Shown here: positions 9,350 to 18,439 of the stretch, piece after piece
How positions within the stretch are numbered: position 1 is the first letter of the stretch
Layout: each line of letters opens with the position of its first letter
Source: GYS-P2D sp964522505
GTDB lineage: Bacteria; Bacteroidota; Bacteroidia; Chitinophagales; Saprospiraceae
Assembly (NCBI GenBank): GCA_964522505.1
Contig: CAZFWJ010000025.1
Coordinates: 1-43,256, forward strand
Length of the DNA: 43,256 nt
Direction of reading: 5' to 3'
The notes under the pieces: generated by a model
The model's input: the letters and a program-made list of their open reading frames with translations, nothing else
The model's database searches: none
Told to the model about the DNA's origin: nothing
Made by a program: the position numbers and the translations under genes

Positions 9350-10405
9350 TTAGGCCTTTATCTTATACACTATCTTACCACACTGTTCTACTCTGTTAGC
9401 ATTGGAGAATCTAAATTCTCTTGATTTCCTCAATGCTAGTGAAGTTAAAGAAGATCTGAAAATGGTTGATTCTTCCCTATTAAAAACTGACTCTACTACT
9501 TTGCCACTTCCATCGACGCATACATCTATTACCACATCGCCATCCTCAGTGGAAAGGATAAAAATATTAGGTTGATGTTCTAAGTCACGATTGCCAAGCC
9601 CATTGCTAATCTGAAGTGTAAGGTTATCATCTACCCGATGCTCCTGTACGGACGTCAAGTCAACCGGTTGTTCCATCTGCGTTTTCTCTTCAGGCGCTTG
9701 AGTCAATATCGGCTCATCCTCAGTGAATATGTCCCGATCATCTTCTTCGATTGGTACTCGTTCGTGCTCTTGAGTTCTATTTTGATTTCTATCCCCTCTA
9801 TTTGCCGTGATCACCTCATCATCGGCGTCTTCGGTTTCTCGTTGTGGTCGGCGTCTTGGAGCTTCTTCTACATAATCAAAGCACTGTTCACCAAACATCT
9901 CACCAGCTTTAGCATGATCAAGAGATTGCGCCTTAGAAAGACTTTCGCAAGCATCATTTCTACGGCCTTCCTCAAGAGCAATAACAGCAGCTTCATAGTG
10001 CAAATCTCCATCAAAACGATCTAACTCAAGAGCCGTTCTAAGGTAGTTCTTAGCCGCCGTTAAGTTATTGAGACGGTATTCTGTATCAATCATTATTTTA
10101 ATTACCTCCTTAGTGACTCCGGCCCTTTCGATATACTCCATAATATCTTGCTTGGTACCTCTATATGCCCCGAGATCATATTTTGCTCTCGCTCTCATGA
10201 CATATGCATTTACGAATGAGTCATCCTCTCTAAGTATCCGATTATACATCCTTACAGCTTCATCATAACGCGAAGATTGATAGAGCACATTGGCTTTCAT
10301 AAATAGGACTGTCGCATCGTTCTCTAAATCTTGAGCAGAGACTGCGCTTGTGGGACTTGTTGTGAAAAACAAGATCGAAAGGAGAATCAGAAAGTTAATC
10401 TTCAT
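9350..10405 (-). CDS. periplasmic TPR protein with TonB-C-like end
   Basis: A 351-residue exported protein. The signal peptide is at about 1-24 (FLILLSILFFTTSPTSAVSAQ). TPR-like helices run over about 28-165, including LFMKANVLYQSSRYDEAVRM and AAVIALEEGRRNDACESL. A charged, disordered linker follows at about 178-260 (PRRRPQRETEDADDE). The last about 75 residues (VVIDVCVDGSGKVVES, then LALRKSREFRFS) resemble the beta-strand domain at the C-terminus of TonB-type proteins, including a Cys pair. There is no transmembrane anchor other than the signal, so it is not a canonical TonB. It may be a scaffold binding an envelope partner. It stands alone on its strand and its function is not assigned. Confidence 0.7.
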   Translation of the reverse strand: MKINFLILLSILFFTTSPTSAVSAQDLENDATVLFMKANVLYQSSRYDEAVRMYNRILREDDSFVNAYVMRARAKYDLGAYRGTKQDIMEYIERAGVTKEVIKIMIDTEYRLNNLTAAKNYLRTALELDRFDGDLHYEAAVIALEEGRRNDACESLSKAQSLDHAKAGEMFGEQCFDYVEEAPRRRPQRETEDADDEVITANRGDRNQNRTQEHERVPIEEDDRDIFTEDEPILTQAPEEKTQMEQPVDLTSVQEHRVDDNLTLQISNGLGNRDLEHQPNIFILSTEDGDVVIDVCVDGSGKVVESVFNREESTIFRSSLTSLALRKSREFRFSNANRVEQCGKIVYKIKA

Positions 10406-10598
10406 TTTATCAGTTATTTACTTTAATTGGCTTTGAGTTCTATTCTTAGCATGGACGCCTACGAGACTGTTCATATCTTTATGACGCAATGTGTTGAAAT
10501 AGTCGCACCAAATTATGTCTTAATTAATCCAAAATGATAAGTTAAGCGTTGAATTGTTAGATGCTACAATTGGCATAGGGAAAAATGATAGAATTATT

Positions 10599-11777
10599 AT
10601 GAAGAAAATATACATAGTCTCCGCCAAAAGAACTCCTATGGGGAGTTTTGGTGGATCATTGAGTGGATTTAGTGCACCTCAATTAGGATCTATTGCAATT
10701 ACTGGGGCTCTTGAGGCTGGTGGAGTCAAGCCCGAATTAGTGAATGAAGTGCTTTTTGGCAACGTGTGCCAAGCCAACTTAGGGCAAGCTCCGGCTCGTC
10801 AAGCGGCAATGGGTGCCAACATACCTAATACGGTTCCTGCTACTACTATTAACAAGGTTTGTTCTTCTGGCATGAAGGCAGCTATGCTTGCTAGTCAAAC
10901 CATCGCACTCGGTCATGCGGACATCGTCGTTGCTGGTGGTATGGAAAGCATGAGCAATATTCCATTCTATATGCCTAAGCTGAGGTGGGGTAATAAGTTT
11001 GGTGGTACAGACATGGTAGATGGGCTCCAGAAGGATGGATTGACAGATGCTTATAATCACCAGGCTATGGGCAATAGTGGAGATGCCACTGCGGAGAGAT
11101 ATAATATCTCAAGACAACAGCAAGATGACTATGCCATCCAATCATACAAAAGATCCGCAGAGGCTACATCATCTGGTAAGTTCACAAGTGAGATCGTGCC
11201 AGTATCTATCCCTCAGCGTAAGTCTGATCCGATCATTATGAATGAGGATCAGGAATATAAAAATGTGAAGTTTGAGAAGATTCCAGCATTAAGACCTGCA
11301 TTTAGTAAGGAAGGAACCGTGACAGCGGCAAATGCATCTACACTTAATGATGGGGCAGCTGCTCTGATACTTGCGAGCGAAGATGCTGTGAGAAAACACA
11401 ATCTCACCCCTATTGCTGAGGTCATATCATATGCTGATGCTGCTCATGAGCCAGAATGGTTCACAACGGCTCCAACTAAAGCAGCACCTAAGGCGCTCGA
11501 ACGTGCAGGCTTAAAGATGAGTGACATGGATTTATTTGAGGTCAATGAGGCATTTTCTGTTGTAGCTTTGGCATTCGCCCAAACTTGTGGTATCTCTCAA
11601 GACATTATGAATATCAACGGAGGTGCAGTATCCCTAGGACACCCTCTCGGATGCTCTGGTGCGCGAATTTTAACAACGTTAATCCATGGATTGCATAATG
11701 AAGATCAGAAAAATGGTCTGGCAACATTGTGTAATGGCGGTGGTGGTGCTAGTGCAATGGTGATTTCTAAAATATAA
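10599..11777 (+). CDS. acetyl-CoA C-acetyltransferase (thiolase)
   Basis: It catalyses thiolytic cleavage or Claisen condensation of acyl-CoAs, for example two acetyl-CoA to acetoacetyl-CoA, in the cytosol. I choose the ATG at 10599, not an in-frame TTG at 10554, because KKIYIVSAKRTPMGSFGG is the normal thiolase N-terminus and gives the standard 392 residues. The nucleophile Cys88 is in INKVCSSGM. His348 is in SLGHPLGCSG and Cys378 in LCNGGGGAS, completing the catalytic triad, and NEAF is present upstream. A secreted hydrolase follows 19 bp downstream on the same strand but has no obvious metabolic link. Whether it acts mainly in beta-oxidation or in biosynthesis cannot be told from the context. 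Confidence 0.92.
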   Translation: MKKIYIVSAKRTPMGSFGGSLSGFSAPQLGSIAITGALEAGGVKPELVNEVLFGNVCQANLGQAPARQAAMGANIPNTVPATTINKVCSSGMKAAMLASQTIALGHADIVVAGGMESMSNIPFYMPKLRWGNKFGGTDMVDGLQKDGLTDAYNHQAMGNSGDATAERYNISRQQQDDYAIQSYKRSAEATSSGKFTSEIVPVSIPQRKSDPIIMNEDQEYKNVKFEKIPALRPAFSKEGTVTAANASTLNDGAAALILASEDAVRKHNLTPIAEVISYADAAHEPEWFTTAPTKAAPKALERAGLKMSDMDLFEVNEAFSVVALAFAQTCGISQDIMNINGGAVSLGHPLGCSGARILTTLIHGLHNEDQKNGLATLCNGGGGASAMVISKI

Positions 11778-11796
11778 ATAGGCTAACTTTATCTGC

Positions 11797-13248
11797 ATGA
11801 AAAAGTCGCTTTTCGCAATTTGTATGCTTTTCAGCATAGTATCGTACAGCCAAGAAGTAGTAGAAGTCACATTTGAAGGAAACCTAAGTGAGGGTTTCTT
11901 TGAAGTGGTCACACTTACCTTGGGTGTGGACTTCGAGCTCTCGAGTGGAGCAGATCTATATCGAATGACCTATACGACTACAGGATCTGATAATACTGAA
12001 GACGTGGCCAGTGGACTGCTAATCATTCCTGACAATATTACAGGGCCAATGCCGATCATAAATTACCAACATGGCACTACCGATGGTCGAGATGCTGTAC
12101 CATCCAATCAATCTGGGCAAGAATTTTTACTTGCTGCAGCTTTTTCTACGATGGGTTTTGTCGCTTATGCGCCAGATTACATCGGTATGGGCACCTCGAG
12201 AGGTTTTCATCCTTACGTCCATGCTGAGACTGAGGCAAGGGCAAGCATTGATATGCTCGCTGCGGTTAAATCTTACTTGACATCAGAGGAAATCGCTTTT
12301 ACAGACCAGTTATTTATTACTGGATATAGCCAAGGTGGACATGCGGCCATGGCAGCTCACAGGATGATAGAACAGGAGTTTTCTGATGAGTTGACTGTGA
12401 CCGCATCACTGCCGATGAGTGGCCCTTACGATATCTCTGGTATCATGACTGATCTTCTCTTTACGGATGAAGAGTTCTTCTTCCCATCGTATATCGTGTA
12501 CAGCACTTTAGGGTTACAAGCCGTTAATCCTGATCTATTCGATGATATTAGTGAAGTATTCAGACCAGAATTTGTAGATATTATTCGACCCTTTGCTGAA
12601 ACAGGAAATGGCCTTGGCGCTATGAATCGGCAACTTATAGAACTCCTGCAACAAAATTTCGGTAGTTCTATGCCAAGGTTTTTGATTCAAGACGAGTTAC
12701 TGGATATCCTTCAGAATGATGACAACCATCCATTCACAATAGCCCTTCAAGAAAACGATGTATTCGACTGGTCTCCTCAAGCGCCTGTATTGATGCTCTA
12801 CTGTGAAGGCGATGATCAGGTTCCGTTTGAAAACTCTCTTTTAGCTGATAGCATATTGAACTTGAGAGGGGCTCTAGATACTAGGGCGATGTCTGCAGAA
12901 TCTGGGGTCTCACTGGATCATAATCAATGTATTTCACCAGCATTAGAAATCGGAGTTCCATGGCTCCTGTCATTCGTGGATCAGACAACAGCAACCGACA
13001 ATGTAATTATCAATCCTGATGAAATAACCATATTCCCAAATCCTACAGCAGATAAACTCAACATATCTATTGATATTGATGATGTTCAGCGAGTAAATCT
13101 CTTGGATATGACTGGACGTATAATCTGGTCGCGCATAAATCCAAGCCGCCGAGAAATCATCGACGTAAGTAGTCTCAATGATGGAGTGTACATCATTCAG
13201 AGTCTGACAGATGAGTTCTCATTTATTAACAGAGTCATTGTTCAATAA
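11797..13248 (+). CDS. secreted alpha/beta hydrolase with T9SS sorting domain
   Basis: A 483-residue exported serine hydrolase, probably an esterase, lipase or peptidase of the secretory-lipase/prolyl-oligopeptidase type. A signal peptide lies at about 1-18 (SLFAICMLFSIVSYS). The hydrolase domain has the oxyanion-region motif INYQHGT at about 88-94 and the nucleophile elbow GYSQGGHA with Ser178. A likely acid is Asp339 or Asp340 in EGDDQVP, and a likely His is His375 in SLDHNQC. A type A T9SS sorting domain occupies about 405-483 (ITIFPNPTADKLNI and SLNDGVYIIQ), so the enzyme is exported through the outer membrane and either released or attached. It follows the thiolase by 19 bp, so they may share a transcript. 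Confidence 0.85.
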   Translation: MKKSLFAICMLFSIVSYSQEVVEVTFEGNLSEGFFEVVTLTLGVDFELSSGADLYRMTYTTTGSDNTEDVASGLLIIPDNITGPMPIINYQHGTTDGRDAVPSNQSGQEFLLAAAFSTMGFVAYAPDYIGMGTSRGFHPYVHAETEARASIDMLAAVKSYLTSEEIAFTDQLFITGYSQGGHAAMAAHRMIEQEFSDELTVTASLPMSGPYDISGIMTDLLFTDEEFFFPSYIVYSTLGLQAVNPDLFDDISEVFRPEFVDIIRPFAETGNGLGAMNRQLIELLQQNFGSSMPRFLIQDELLDILQNDDNHPFTIALQENDVFDWSPQAPVLMLYCEGDDQVPFENSLLADSILNLRGALDTRAMSAESGVSLDHNQCISPALEIGVPWLLSFVDQTTATDNVIINPDEITIFPNPTADKLNISIDIDDVQRVNLLDMTGRIIWSRINPSRREIIDVSSLNDGVYIIQSLTDEFSFINRVIVQ

Positions 13249-13385
13249 GACTGTTTGACAAAACTGATTTATACCTTCTACTGCTTAATTGGTATTTGCT
13301 ATTCAGCTATTCCATTAAGAAAATGGCATAAAATTATTCTGTACTACATTTTTCGCTAACCTATCTCAAATGATAGTTCTGACTT

Positions 13386-13913
13386 CTATGCTTTAAGCCG
13401 ATGAGCGTATTTCTTTCTGATTTTGCTCACTTTAGGACTTACCACAGCAGCACAGTACCCATTCTGTGGATTCTGATTGAAATAGTCTTGATGATAATCT
13501 TCAGCTGCATAGAATTCTGGCAAGGGACTAAGCTCAGTGACTATTTTACCTGACCAAATAGTAGGAGCAAGTTCTTTCATTGATTGTTCAGCAATGGTTT
13601 TTTGTCCTTCATCATGATAATAGATCACAGATCTATATTGAGTTCCTACATCATTGCCTTGACGGTTGAGCTGAGTAGGATCGTGACAAGTCCAGAATAT
13701 TTCTAAAATCTCGTTATATGAGATCACCTTTGGATCATAAGTTACCTGCACCACTTCTGCATGTCCAGTCATTCCACTGCATACTTCTTTGTAGGTAGGG
13801 TTTTTCGTCTTTCCTCCAGCATATCCTGAAATGGCAGACTCAACGCCTTGCATCAAATTGTAAACCGTTTCTACGCACCAAAAACATCCTGCTCCTAATG
13901 TTGCTACTTCCAT
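13386..13913 (-). CDS. msrA: peptide-methionine (S)-S-oxide reductase
   Basis: MsrA repairs the S-epimer of methionine sulfoxide in proteins and free methionine using thioredoxin. The 175-residue product has the active-site motif GAGCFWCVE with catalytic Cys10. The downstream signature GYAGG lies at about 30-34, and a resolving Cys is in NGYCAAVVSPK at about 152-155. There is a second Cys three residues after the catalytic one (Cys13), where many MsrA have Gly. It has no signal peptide, so it is cytosolic, and there is no fused MsrB. It is a stand-alone gene, divergent from serA. Confidence 0.93.
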   Translation of the reverse strand: MEVATLGAGCFWCVETVYNLMQGVESAISGYAGGKTKNPTYKEVCSGMTGHAEVVQVTYDPKVISYNEILEIFWTCHDPTQLNRQGNDVGTQYRSVIYYHDEGQKTIAEQSMKELAPTIWSGKIVTELSPLPEFYAAEDYHQDYFNQNPQNGYCAAVVSPKVSKIRKKYAHRLKA

Positions 13914-14050
13914 CTGTTTCCTTTATTAATTATTCAACCATATAACCCAGCTGCGTCGCTTTGGTTGATCCTATAATACTCAAATAAGTGTTCAAAAATA
14001 ACCACGATGACATTTAATAATTAAATCACATAACATATGTACAGAACGAC

Positions 14051-14058
14051 TACTTTTG
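14051..14058 (+). promoter_or_regulatory. candidate -7 promoter element TACTTTTG
   Basis: A full match to the Bacteroidota -7 consensus TAnnTTTG, followed by CGC. It lies 20 bases before the serA start, predicting a 5' leader of roughly 13-15 bases. The -33 region is AT-rich without a clear TTG. Confidence 0.5.
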
Positions 14059-14078
14059 CGCTCAATTAAAAATCAGAA

Positions 14079-15023
14079 ATGGGTAAGATCTTAATTAACG
14101 ACGGCATCCATCCAACAGGAGCAAACATGCTTCGAGATGCTGGACATGAAGTAGTGACGGATAATATTAAACAAGATGATTTAATGACACAGTTGCAGAG
14201 TTTTGATGCGATCTGTGTGAGAAGCGCAACTAAGGTGAGAACACCGCTTATCGATGCCTGCCCTAATCTCAAGGCCATCTGTCGTGGAGGAGTAGGTTTA
14301 GACAATATTGATGTAGATCATGCAAAAAGCAAAAATGTAGCCGTAATCAATACACCTGCAGCATCCTCAAGATCTGTTGCTGAGCTTGCTATGGCACACC
14401 TGTTTTCTGTAGCCCGCTCACTATATAAGAGTAACAAGGCAATGCCTACAAAAGGCAATACCGAATTTAAAGCATTAAAAAAATCGTACTCGAAGGGTTT
14501 CGAACTATACGGTAGAACCCTAGGAGTTATTGGTTTCGGTCGTATAGGGCGTGCCACGGCTGAACTAGCACTCAGTATCGGAATGGATATACTGCCTGTA
14601 GATCCCTATATGGAAGAAGCAGAACTAACAATAGGAGGTAGAACTCATAATGCTAAGGCTACGATAAAAACTGTCTCTATGGACGAGATGCTTTCTAAGG
14701 CCGACGTCATCACATTGCATATCCCATTCTTAGGGGAGCCTGTGTTGAGCACAGCAGAATTTGCCAAGATGAAAGATGGCGCTATCCTGATTAATGCCTC
14801 AAGAGGAGGAACAGTAGATGAGGATGCGATGCTCGCCGCTCTTAATAGTGGAAAACTGGCTGCAGCAGGTATAGATGTATTCATTGGAGAGCCTACACCG
14901 AGACAAGATATACTCGATCATGATCGAGTGTCCATGACGCCACATACGGGGGCATCAACGGTTGAAGCACAAGAAAAGATTGGCATTGAGCTTGCCGAGA
15001 AGCTTCTCGCTGTTTTAGGCTAA
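14079..15023 (+). CDS. serA: D-3-phosphoglycerate dehydrogenase-like 2-hydroxyacid dehydrogenase
   Basis: An NAD-dependent D-2-hydroxyacid dehydrogenase. It closely fits the short Bacteroidota SerA type, which makes 3-phosphohydroxypyruvate for serine synthesis. It is 314 residues with no ACT regulatory domain. The substrate-binding part has ICVRSATKVRTPLIDACP at about 46-63 and RGGVGLDNID at about 71-80. The Rossmann motif is GVIGFGRIGRA at about 147-157. The catalytic Arg lies in NASRGGTVDE, the Glu shortly after in GEPTPRQD, and the His in MTPHTGAST. The gene is convergent with the nucleoside hydrolase, two bases apart. The SerA assignment rests on overall style; serB and serC are not nearby, so a related 2-hydroxyacid substrate is possible. 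Confidence 0.8.
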   Translation: MGKILINDGIHPTGANMLRDAGHEVVTDNIKQDDLMTQLQSFDAICVRSATKVRTPLIDACPNLKAICRGGVGLDNIDVDHAKSKNVAVINTPAASSRSVAELAMAHLFSVARSLYKSNKAMPTKGNTEFKALKKSYSKGFELYGRTLGVIGFGRIGRATAELALSIGMDILPVDPYMEEAELTIGGRTHNAKATIKTVSMDEMLSKADVITLHIPFLGEPVLSTAEFAKMKDGAILINASRGGTVDEDAMLAALNSGKLAAAGIDVFIGEPTPRQDILDHDRVSMTPHTGASTVEAQEKIGIELAEKLLAVLG

Positions 15024-15025
15024 GC

Positions 15026-15970
15026 TTACACTGTCACATTAAAGGTCTTGTAGATCGAGGATTTAAATATCTCTCGATCTGCACTTAAAACTATCTGAGC
15101 ATTAGGCTTCATTGCTTTTTGTCGATTGATATCTACAACGAGCATCCCTCGTGTGTCATCCATATCTCCAGAGGTAACAATCTGGCAATAATAGTCACCG
15201 ATCTCAGTACAATAATGCGGTTCGAGCAATGCAAGCATAGCAGCAGCATCTGCCCAAGAACACAACAGCTCATGACCCACTGAATGCATCCAATCCAATC
15301 GCACTTTTTGCATCTGCACGATGTCTCTGGCTAAGGGGTGGTTGTCATCTTTCAGAGCGTTAAGCTCATCCATGTCCAGATAGCCATGCCTAATGGTTAT
15401 ATCCCAGCCAAATATCATCTTAGGTATGTCTGTCATAATGCAAAGATTAGCAGCTTCCGGGTCTACCCAAAAATTGTACTCAGAGACAGGTGTGATATTG
15501 CCTGGCATTTGATAATTTCCGCCCATTATGTGAAGCCCTTTAATGAGAGGTATAAGTTCAGGATGCTGTTGTAAAGTAATAGCCACATTAGTCAATGGGC
15601 CTAATGTCACTATTGTCAGTTCATTAGGATGGCTTATAATTGCTTTTCGCAGTCCTTCAACTGCACTGATATCTGATGATTTTCTACCATAATTATCAAT
15701 ATTTATGTCTCCCAGTCCGTCCTTACCATGGATAAAATCCGAAGACTTTAATGGTCGAATTAATGGTTTCTCAGCTCCGATGTATACAGGTATACTTTGA
15801 TTCATCCGATCACACAGATAGAGCACATTTTGGGCCACTTGATCTACAGTGGCATTCCCCCCAACGCATGAGATTCCTACGACCTCTACACTAGGACTCG
15901 CTAAGGCCATCACAATAGCTACAGCATCATCCGTACCCGCATCTGTGTCTATAAATATCTTCTTTTTCAT
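15026..15970 (-). CDS. nucleoside hydrolase (IU-NH family)
   Basis: It hydrolyses the N-glycosidic bond of nucleosides to base and ribose, for purine/pyrimidine salvage. The 314-residue cytosolic protein starts with the calcium-binding family motif DTDAGTDDA (Asp8, Asp10, Asp14, Asp15). Other family features are VTLGPLTNVAITL at about 120-132, the MGGNYQMPGNITPVSEYNFW segment at about 149-168, and DPEAA following it. Near the C-terminus, SWADAAAMLALL supplies the last metal-binding Asp. There is no signal peptide. Substrate preference (inosine-uridine or other) cannot be read from the sequence. It is monocistronic and divergent from the oxygenase gene. Confidence 0.9.
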   Translation of the reverse strand: MKKKIFIDTDAGTDDAVAIVMALASPSVEVVGISCVGGNATVDQVAQNVLYLCDRMNQSIPVYIGAEKPLIRPLKSSDFIHGKDGLGDINIDNYGRKSSDISAVEGLRKAIISHPNELTIVTLGPLTNVAITLQQHPELIPLIKGLHIMGGNYQMPGNITPVSEYNFWVDPEAANLCIMTDIPKMIFGWDITIRHGYLDMDELNALKDDNHPLARDIVQMQKVRLDWMHSVGHELLCSWADAAAMLALLEPHYCTEIGDYYCQIVTSGDMDDTRGMLVVDINRQKAMKPNAQIVLSADREIFKSSIYKTFNVTV

Positions 15971-16076
15971 CTCCGTGCCTTAACTTCTGATGTTCTTGAC
16001 TCAACAATACTTATTCTCAATTAGAGATTCTATACGAATGCTCTTAATTTTACAGTAATCAATACAAATTAATATT

Positions 16077-17030
16077 ATGGCTCAAAAAACAGTACCTGTA
16101 TTAGATCTCGCAAAATGGACTGAGGGATCTACAGAGCAGAAGTCACAATTTGTTGCTGAACTTGGTGATGCCTTTCATGAGATAGGCTTTATTGCAATTA
16201 AGAATCATGGTATCCCCATGTCGCTTATCGAAGACTTCTATAGCTCATCGAAGTCATTTTTCGCTTTGGAAAAACCAACCAAGACCAAATATGAGATACC
16301 TGGGTTAGCAGGGCAACGAGGCTATACATCATTTGGAAAAGAACACGCAAAAGGATCAAAAGTAGCCGATCTAAAGGAATTTTTCCAGATCGGACAACAA
16401 GTCGAAGATACACATCCTGATAAAGAGCGATATCCTGATAACGTCCAGGTTTCTGAAGTGCCACAGTTTCCTAAACTTGGTTTTGACTTGTATAAGTCAT
16501 TTGAAAAAGTCGGAACCATCTTACTCAAAGCCATTGCCATACACCTTGATCTTGCTGAAGGTTACTTTGACGGGCAAGTACATGAGGGATCGAGTATCTT
16601 AAGAGCCATACACTATCCTCCAATAACTCAAGAGCCAAATTCTGCTATCCGAGCAGAACAACATGAAGACATAAACTTAATTACCCTATTAGTAGGTGCA
16701 AGTGCAGGAGGTCTACAATTGCTTAATAAAGACAACGAATGGCTCGATATAGAACCTGAGGAGGATGAAATCGTCATTAACGTAGGAGATATGCTCCAAC
16801 GCATGACCAATGATTATTTAAAGTCTACAACACACCGTGTGGTAAATCCACCAAGATCCGAATGGCATAAACCAAGATTGTCGATACCTTTCTTTTTACA
16901 TCCTGTTCCGAATATGGACTTAACATGTTTAGATCGCTGTATTAATGCAGGTGAAGCGGCGCATTATGAGCCTATTACAGCTGGAGAATATCTCGATGAA
17001 CGACTTAGAGAGATTGGTCTAAAGAAATAA
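16077..17030 (+). CDS. isopenicillin N synthase-like Fe(II) oxygenase
   Basis: A 317-residue member of the isopenicillin-N-synthase-like, Fe(II)/2-oxoglutarate-dependent oxygenase superfamily. The N-terminal non-haem dioxygenase domain (VPVLDLAKW, then GFIAIKNHGIP at about 37-47) precedes the jelly-roll. The iron triad is His196 and Asp198 in EQHEDIN and His253 in TTHRV. The 2-oxoglutarate-binding Arg267-x-Ser269 is in KPRLSIPFF. All key residues are present, so it should be active. Substrates of bacterial members are diverse, and no pathway neighbours define one here. It ends in a strong terminator shared with rpsT. Confidence 0.88.
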   Translation: MAQKTVPVLDLAKWTEGSTEQKSQFVAELGDAFHEIGFIAIKNHGIPMSLIEDFYSSSKSFFALEKPTKTKYEIPGLAGQRGYTSFGKEHAKGSKVADLKEFFQIGQQVEDTHPDKERYPDNVQVSEVPQFPKLGFDLYKSFEKVGTILLKAIAIHLDLAEGYFDGQVHEGSSILRAIHYPPITQEPNSAIRAEQHEDINLITLLVGASAGGLQLLNKDNEWLDIEPEEDEIVINVGDMLQRMTNDYLKSTTHRVVNPPRSEWHKPRLSIPFFLHPVPNMDLTCLDRCINAGEAAHYEPITAGEYLDERLREIGLKK

Positions 17031-17052
17031 GGAAATCTAAATTGTGTCTACT

Positions 17053-17089
17053 AAAAAAGCCTTCACCGAATTCGATGAAGGCTTTTTTT
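17053..17089. terminator. bidirectional Rho-independent terminator
   Basis: A 13-bp perfect stem (AAAAAAGCCTTCA with TGAAGGCTTTTTT) and a 10-base loop lie between the convergent oxygenase gene and rpsT. The A run before the stem and the T run after it let it work in both directions. Confidence 0.85.
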
Positions 17090-17115
17090 ACTTTTAAAAC
17101 TAAGCTGTTGGCTTA

Positions 17116-17370
17116 TTAGCCTAAAGCCTTTATATGCTTATTCAACTTACTCTTGACGTTGGCAGCTTTATTCTTGTGCCAAAGGTTTTTCTTGGCAAGC
17201 TTATCAATCATGCTCGTGACTTTTGGAAAAAACTTGCGAGCTTCTTCCTTATCTTCTATTTCTCTTAGTTTGGCGATAGCGGTACGAGCAGATTTTTTGT
17301 AATACCTGTTCGCAATTCTCTTTTTAGCGTCTTGTCGAGCTCTTTTCTTCGCAGAAGCGTGATTAGCCAT
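17116..17370 (-). CDS. rpsT: 30S ribosomal protein S20
   Basis: S20 is a primary binder of 16S rRNA in the small subunit. The 84-residue, very basic protein starts MANHASAKKRARQDAKKR, the typical S20 N-terminus, and ends in a helical segment with KKNLWHKNKAANVKSKL. That fits the usual Asn-Lys-Ala-Ala region and the normal length of 83-88. It is monocistronic, with a -7 promoter element about 35-40 bp upstream and the bidirectional terminator at its end. Confidence 0.95.
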   Translation of the reverse strand: MANHASAKKRARQDAKKRIANRYYKKSARTAIAKLREIEDKEEARKFFPKVTSMIDKLAKKNLWHKNKAANVKSKLNKHIKALG

Positions 17371-17405
17371 ATTAGTTTTCTTTGCTGCTTGTTTTAAAAG
17401 TGGTG

Positions 17406-17413
17406 CAAAAGTA
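17406..17413 (-). promoter_or_regulatory. candidate -7 promoter element of rpsT
   Basis: On the minus strand this reads TACTTTTG followed by CACC, a full match to the Bacteroidota -7 consensus TAnnTTTG in the form often seen before ribosomal genes. It predicts a leader of about 30 bases. No clear -33 element was seen. Confidence 0.5.
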
Positions 17414-17562
17414 TACTATTTCAAGGAATAAAAAAGCTGTACAATTCAGTTTTTATGCTTGAAGTAGAGATTAGCCTAGATAACTGTATAGAAATATCGA
17501 AATTCAGTAATATGGAGACGGATTACTAACTTTAACACATAAGTACTACCTATTCAGACCCT

Positions 17563-18429
17563 ATGAAAAAGATATTGAAGTATGTAATAGTCATCTTTTT
17601 TACCATTCTTTTGATAGGAGGATTTATGGCATATCGCTTCATTGACCGAGTTGCCAATGGCGTTGAAGATTATGACTATTCCGCACCAACGATTCAGTTT
17701 AAAGAGGATAAAGCCAACATTCTCGTCTTCACCAAAACAAACGCTTTCCGCCATGGTAGTGCAATTGAGTCATCAATTCCTGCTCTTCAACAAATCTGTC
17801 AGGATCATGATTGGCACATGATCCATACTGAGAATGGAGCTGTATTCAATGACGCCTATCTCGCTCAGGTAGCACTCGTAATATGGAATAATACAACAGG
17901 CCCTGTGCTAACAGAAGATCAACAACAATCTATGAGAAGATATATCGATCATGGTGGTGGCTTCTTAGGCATACATGCCGCAGGAGATGGGTCACACAAG
18001 TGGACCTGGTATAGGAGTCATATCATCGGAGCTGATTACTCTCATCATCCGATGAATCCACAATTTCAGGAAGCCAAGATGAACTTGGAGTGCGATAGCA
18101 CCGGCACGTTCCTTTGTAAGGACCTTAGCCCCTCATGGGATCGTACAGATGAATGGTACATATTCAATGATAACCCCAGAGATAATGGGATGTCCATTCT
18201 CTACACAGTAGATGAATCGACGATTAATCCTGATGGGGAGTTTCTCTTCATGGGCAAAGACAAAAAACACGGCATGGGTACCGACCACCCTATAGTCTGG
18301 TATAATGAGATAGATAATGGCAGGTCTGTCTATAGCGCATTAGGTCATACTAAGGAATCATGGACTGAAGAACACCATCTTCAGGTGATCCGCAATGCTA
18401 TGCAGTGGGCCGGAAGGCTATGTATATAA
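17563..18429 (+). CDS. ThuA domain-containing protein
   Basis: The ThuA fold is a glutamine-amidotransferase-like domain found in sugar-utilisation loci; its reaction is generally unproven. This 288-residue protein has an N-terminal membrane anchor at about 5-26 (YVIVIFFTILLIGGFMAY), so the domain probably faces the periplasm. Family motifs are ILVFTKTNAFRHGSAIESS at about 49-67 and GGGFLGIHAAGDGSHKW at about 130-146. The GADYSHHPMNPQ segment follows at about 157-168. It is the first gene of an apparent operon: the creatininase-family start lies ten bases after its stop, and a Gfo/Idh/MocA oxidoreductase follows. I infer a role in degrading a sugar or polyol; the substrate is unknown. Confidence 0.87.
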   Translation: MKKILKYVIVIFFTILLIGGFMAYRFIDRVANGVEDYDYSAPTIQFKEDKANILVFTKTNAFRHGSAIESSIPALQQICQDHDWHMIHTENGAVFNDAYLAQVALVIWNNTTGPVLTEDQQQSMRRYIDHGGGFLGIHAAGDGSHKWTWYRSHIIGADYSHHPMNPQFQEAKMNLECDSTGTFLCKDLSPSWDRTDEWYIFNDNPRDNGMSILYTVDESTINPDGEFLFMGKDKKHGMGTDHPIVWYNEIDNGRSVYSALGHTKESWTEEHHLQVIRNAMQWAGRLCI

Positions 18430-18439
18430 AACTATTATT

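Noticed and set aside
10554..10598. TTG-initiated N-terminal extension of the thiolase
   Set aside because: The ATG at 10599 gives exactly the standard thiolase start and length.
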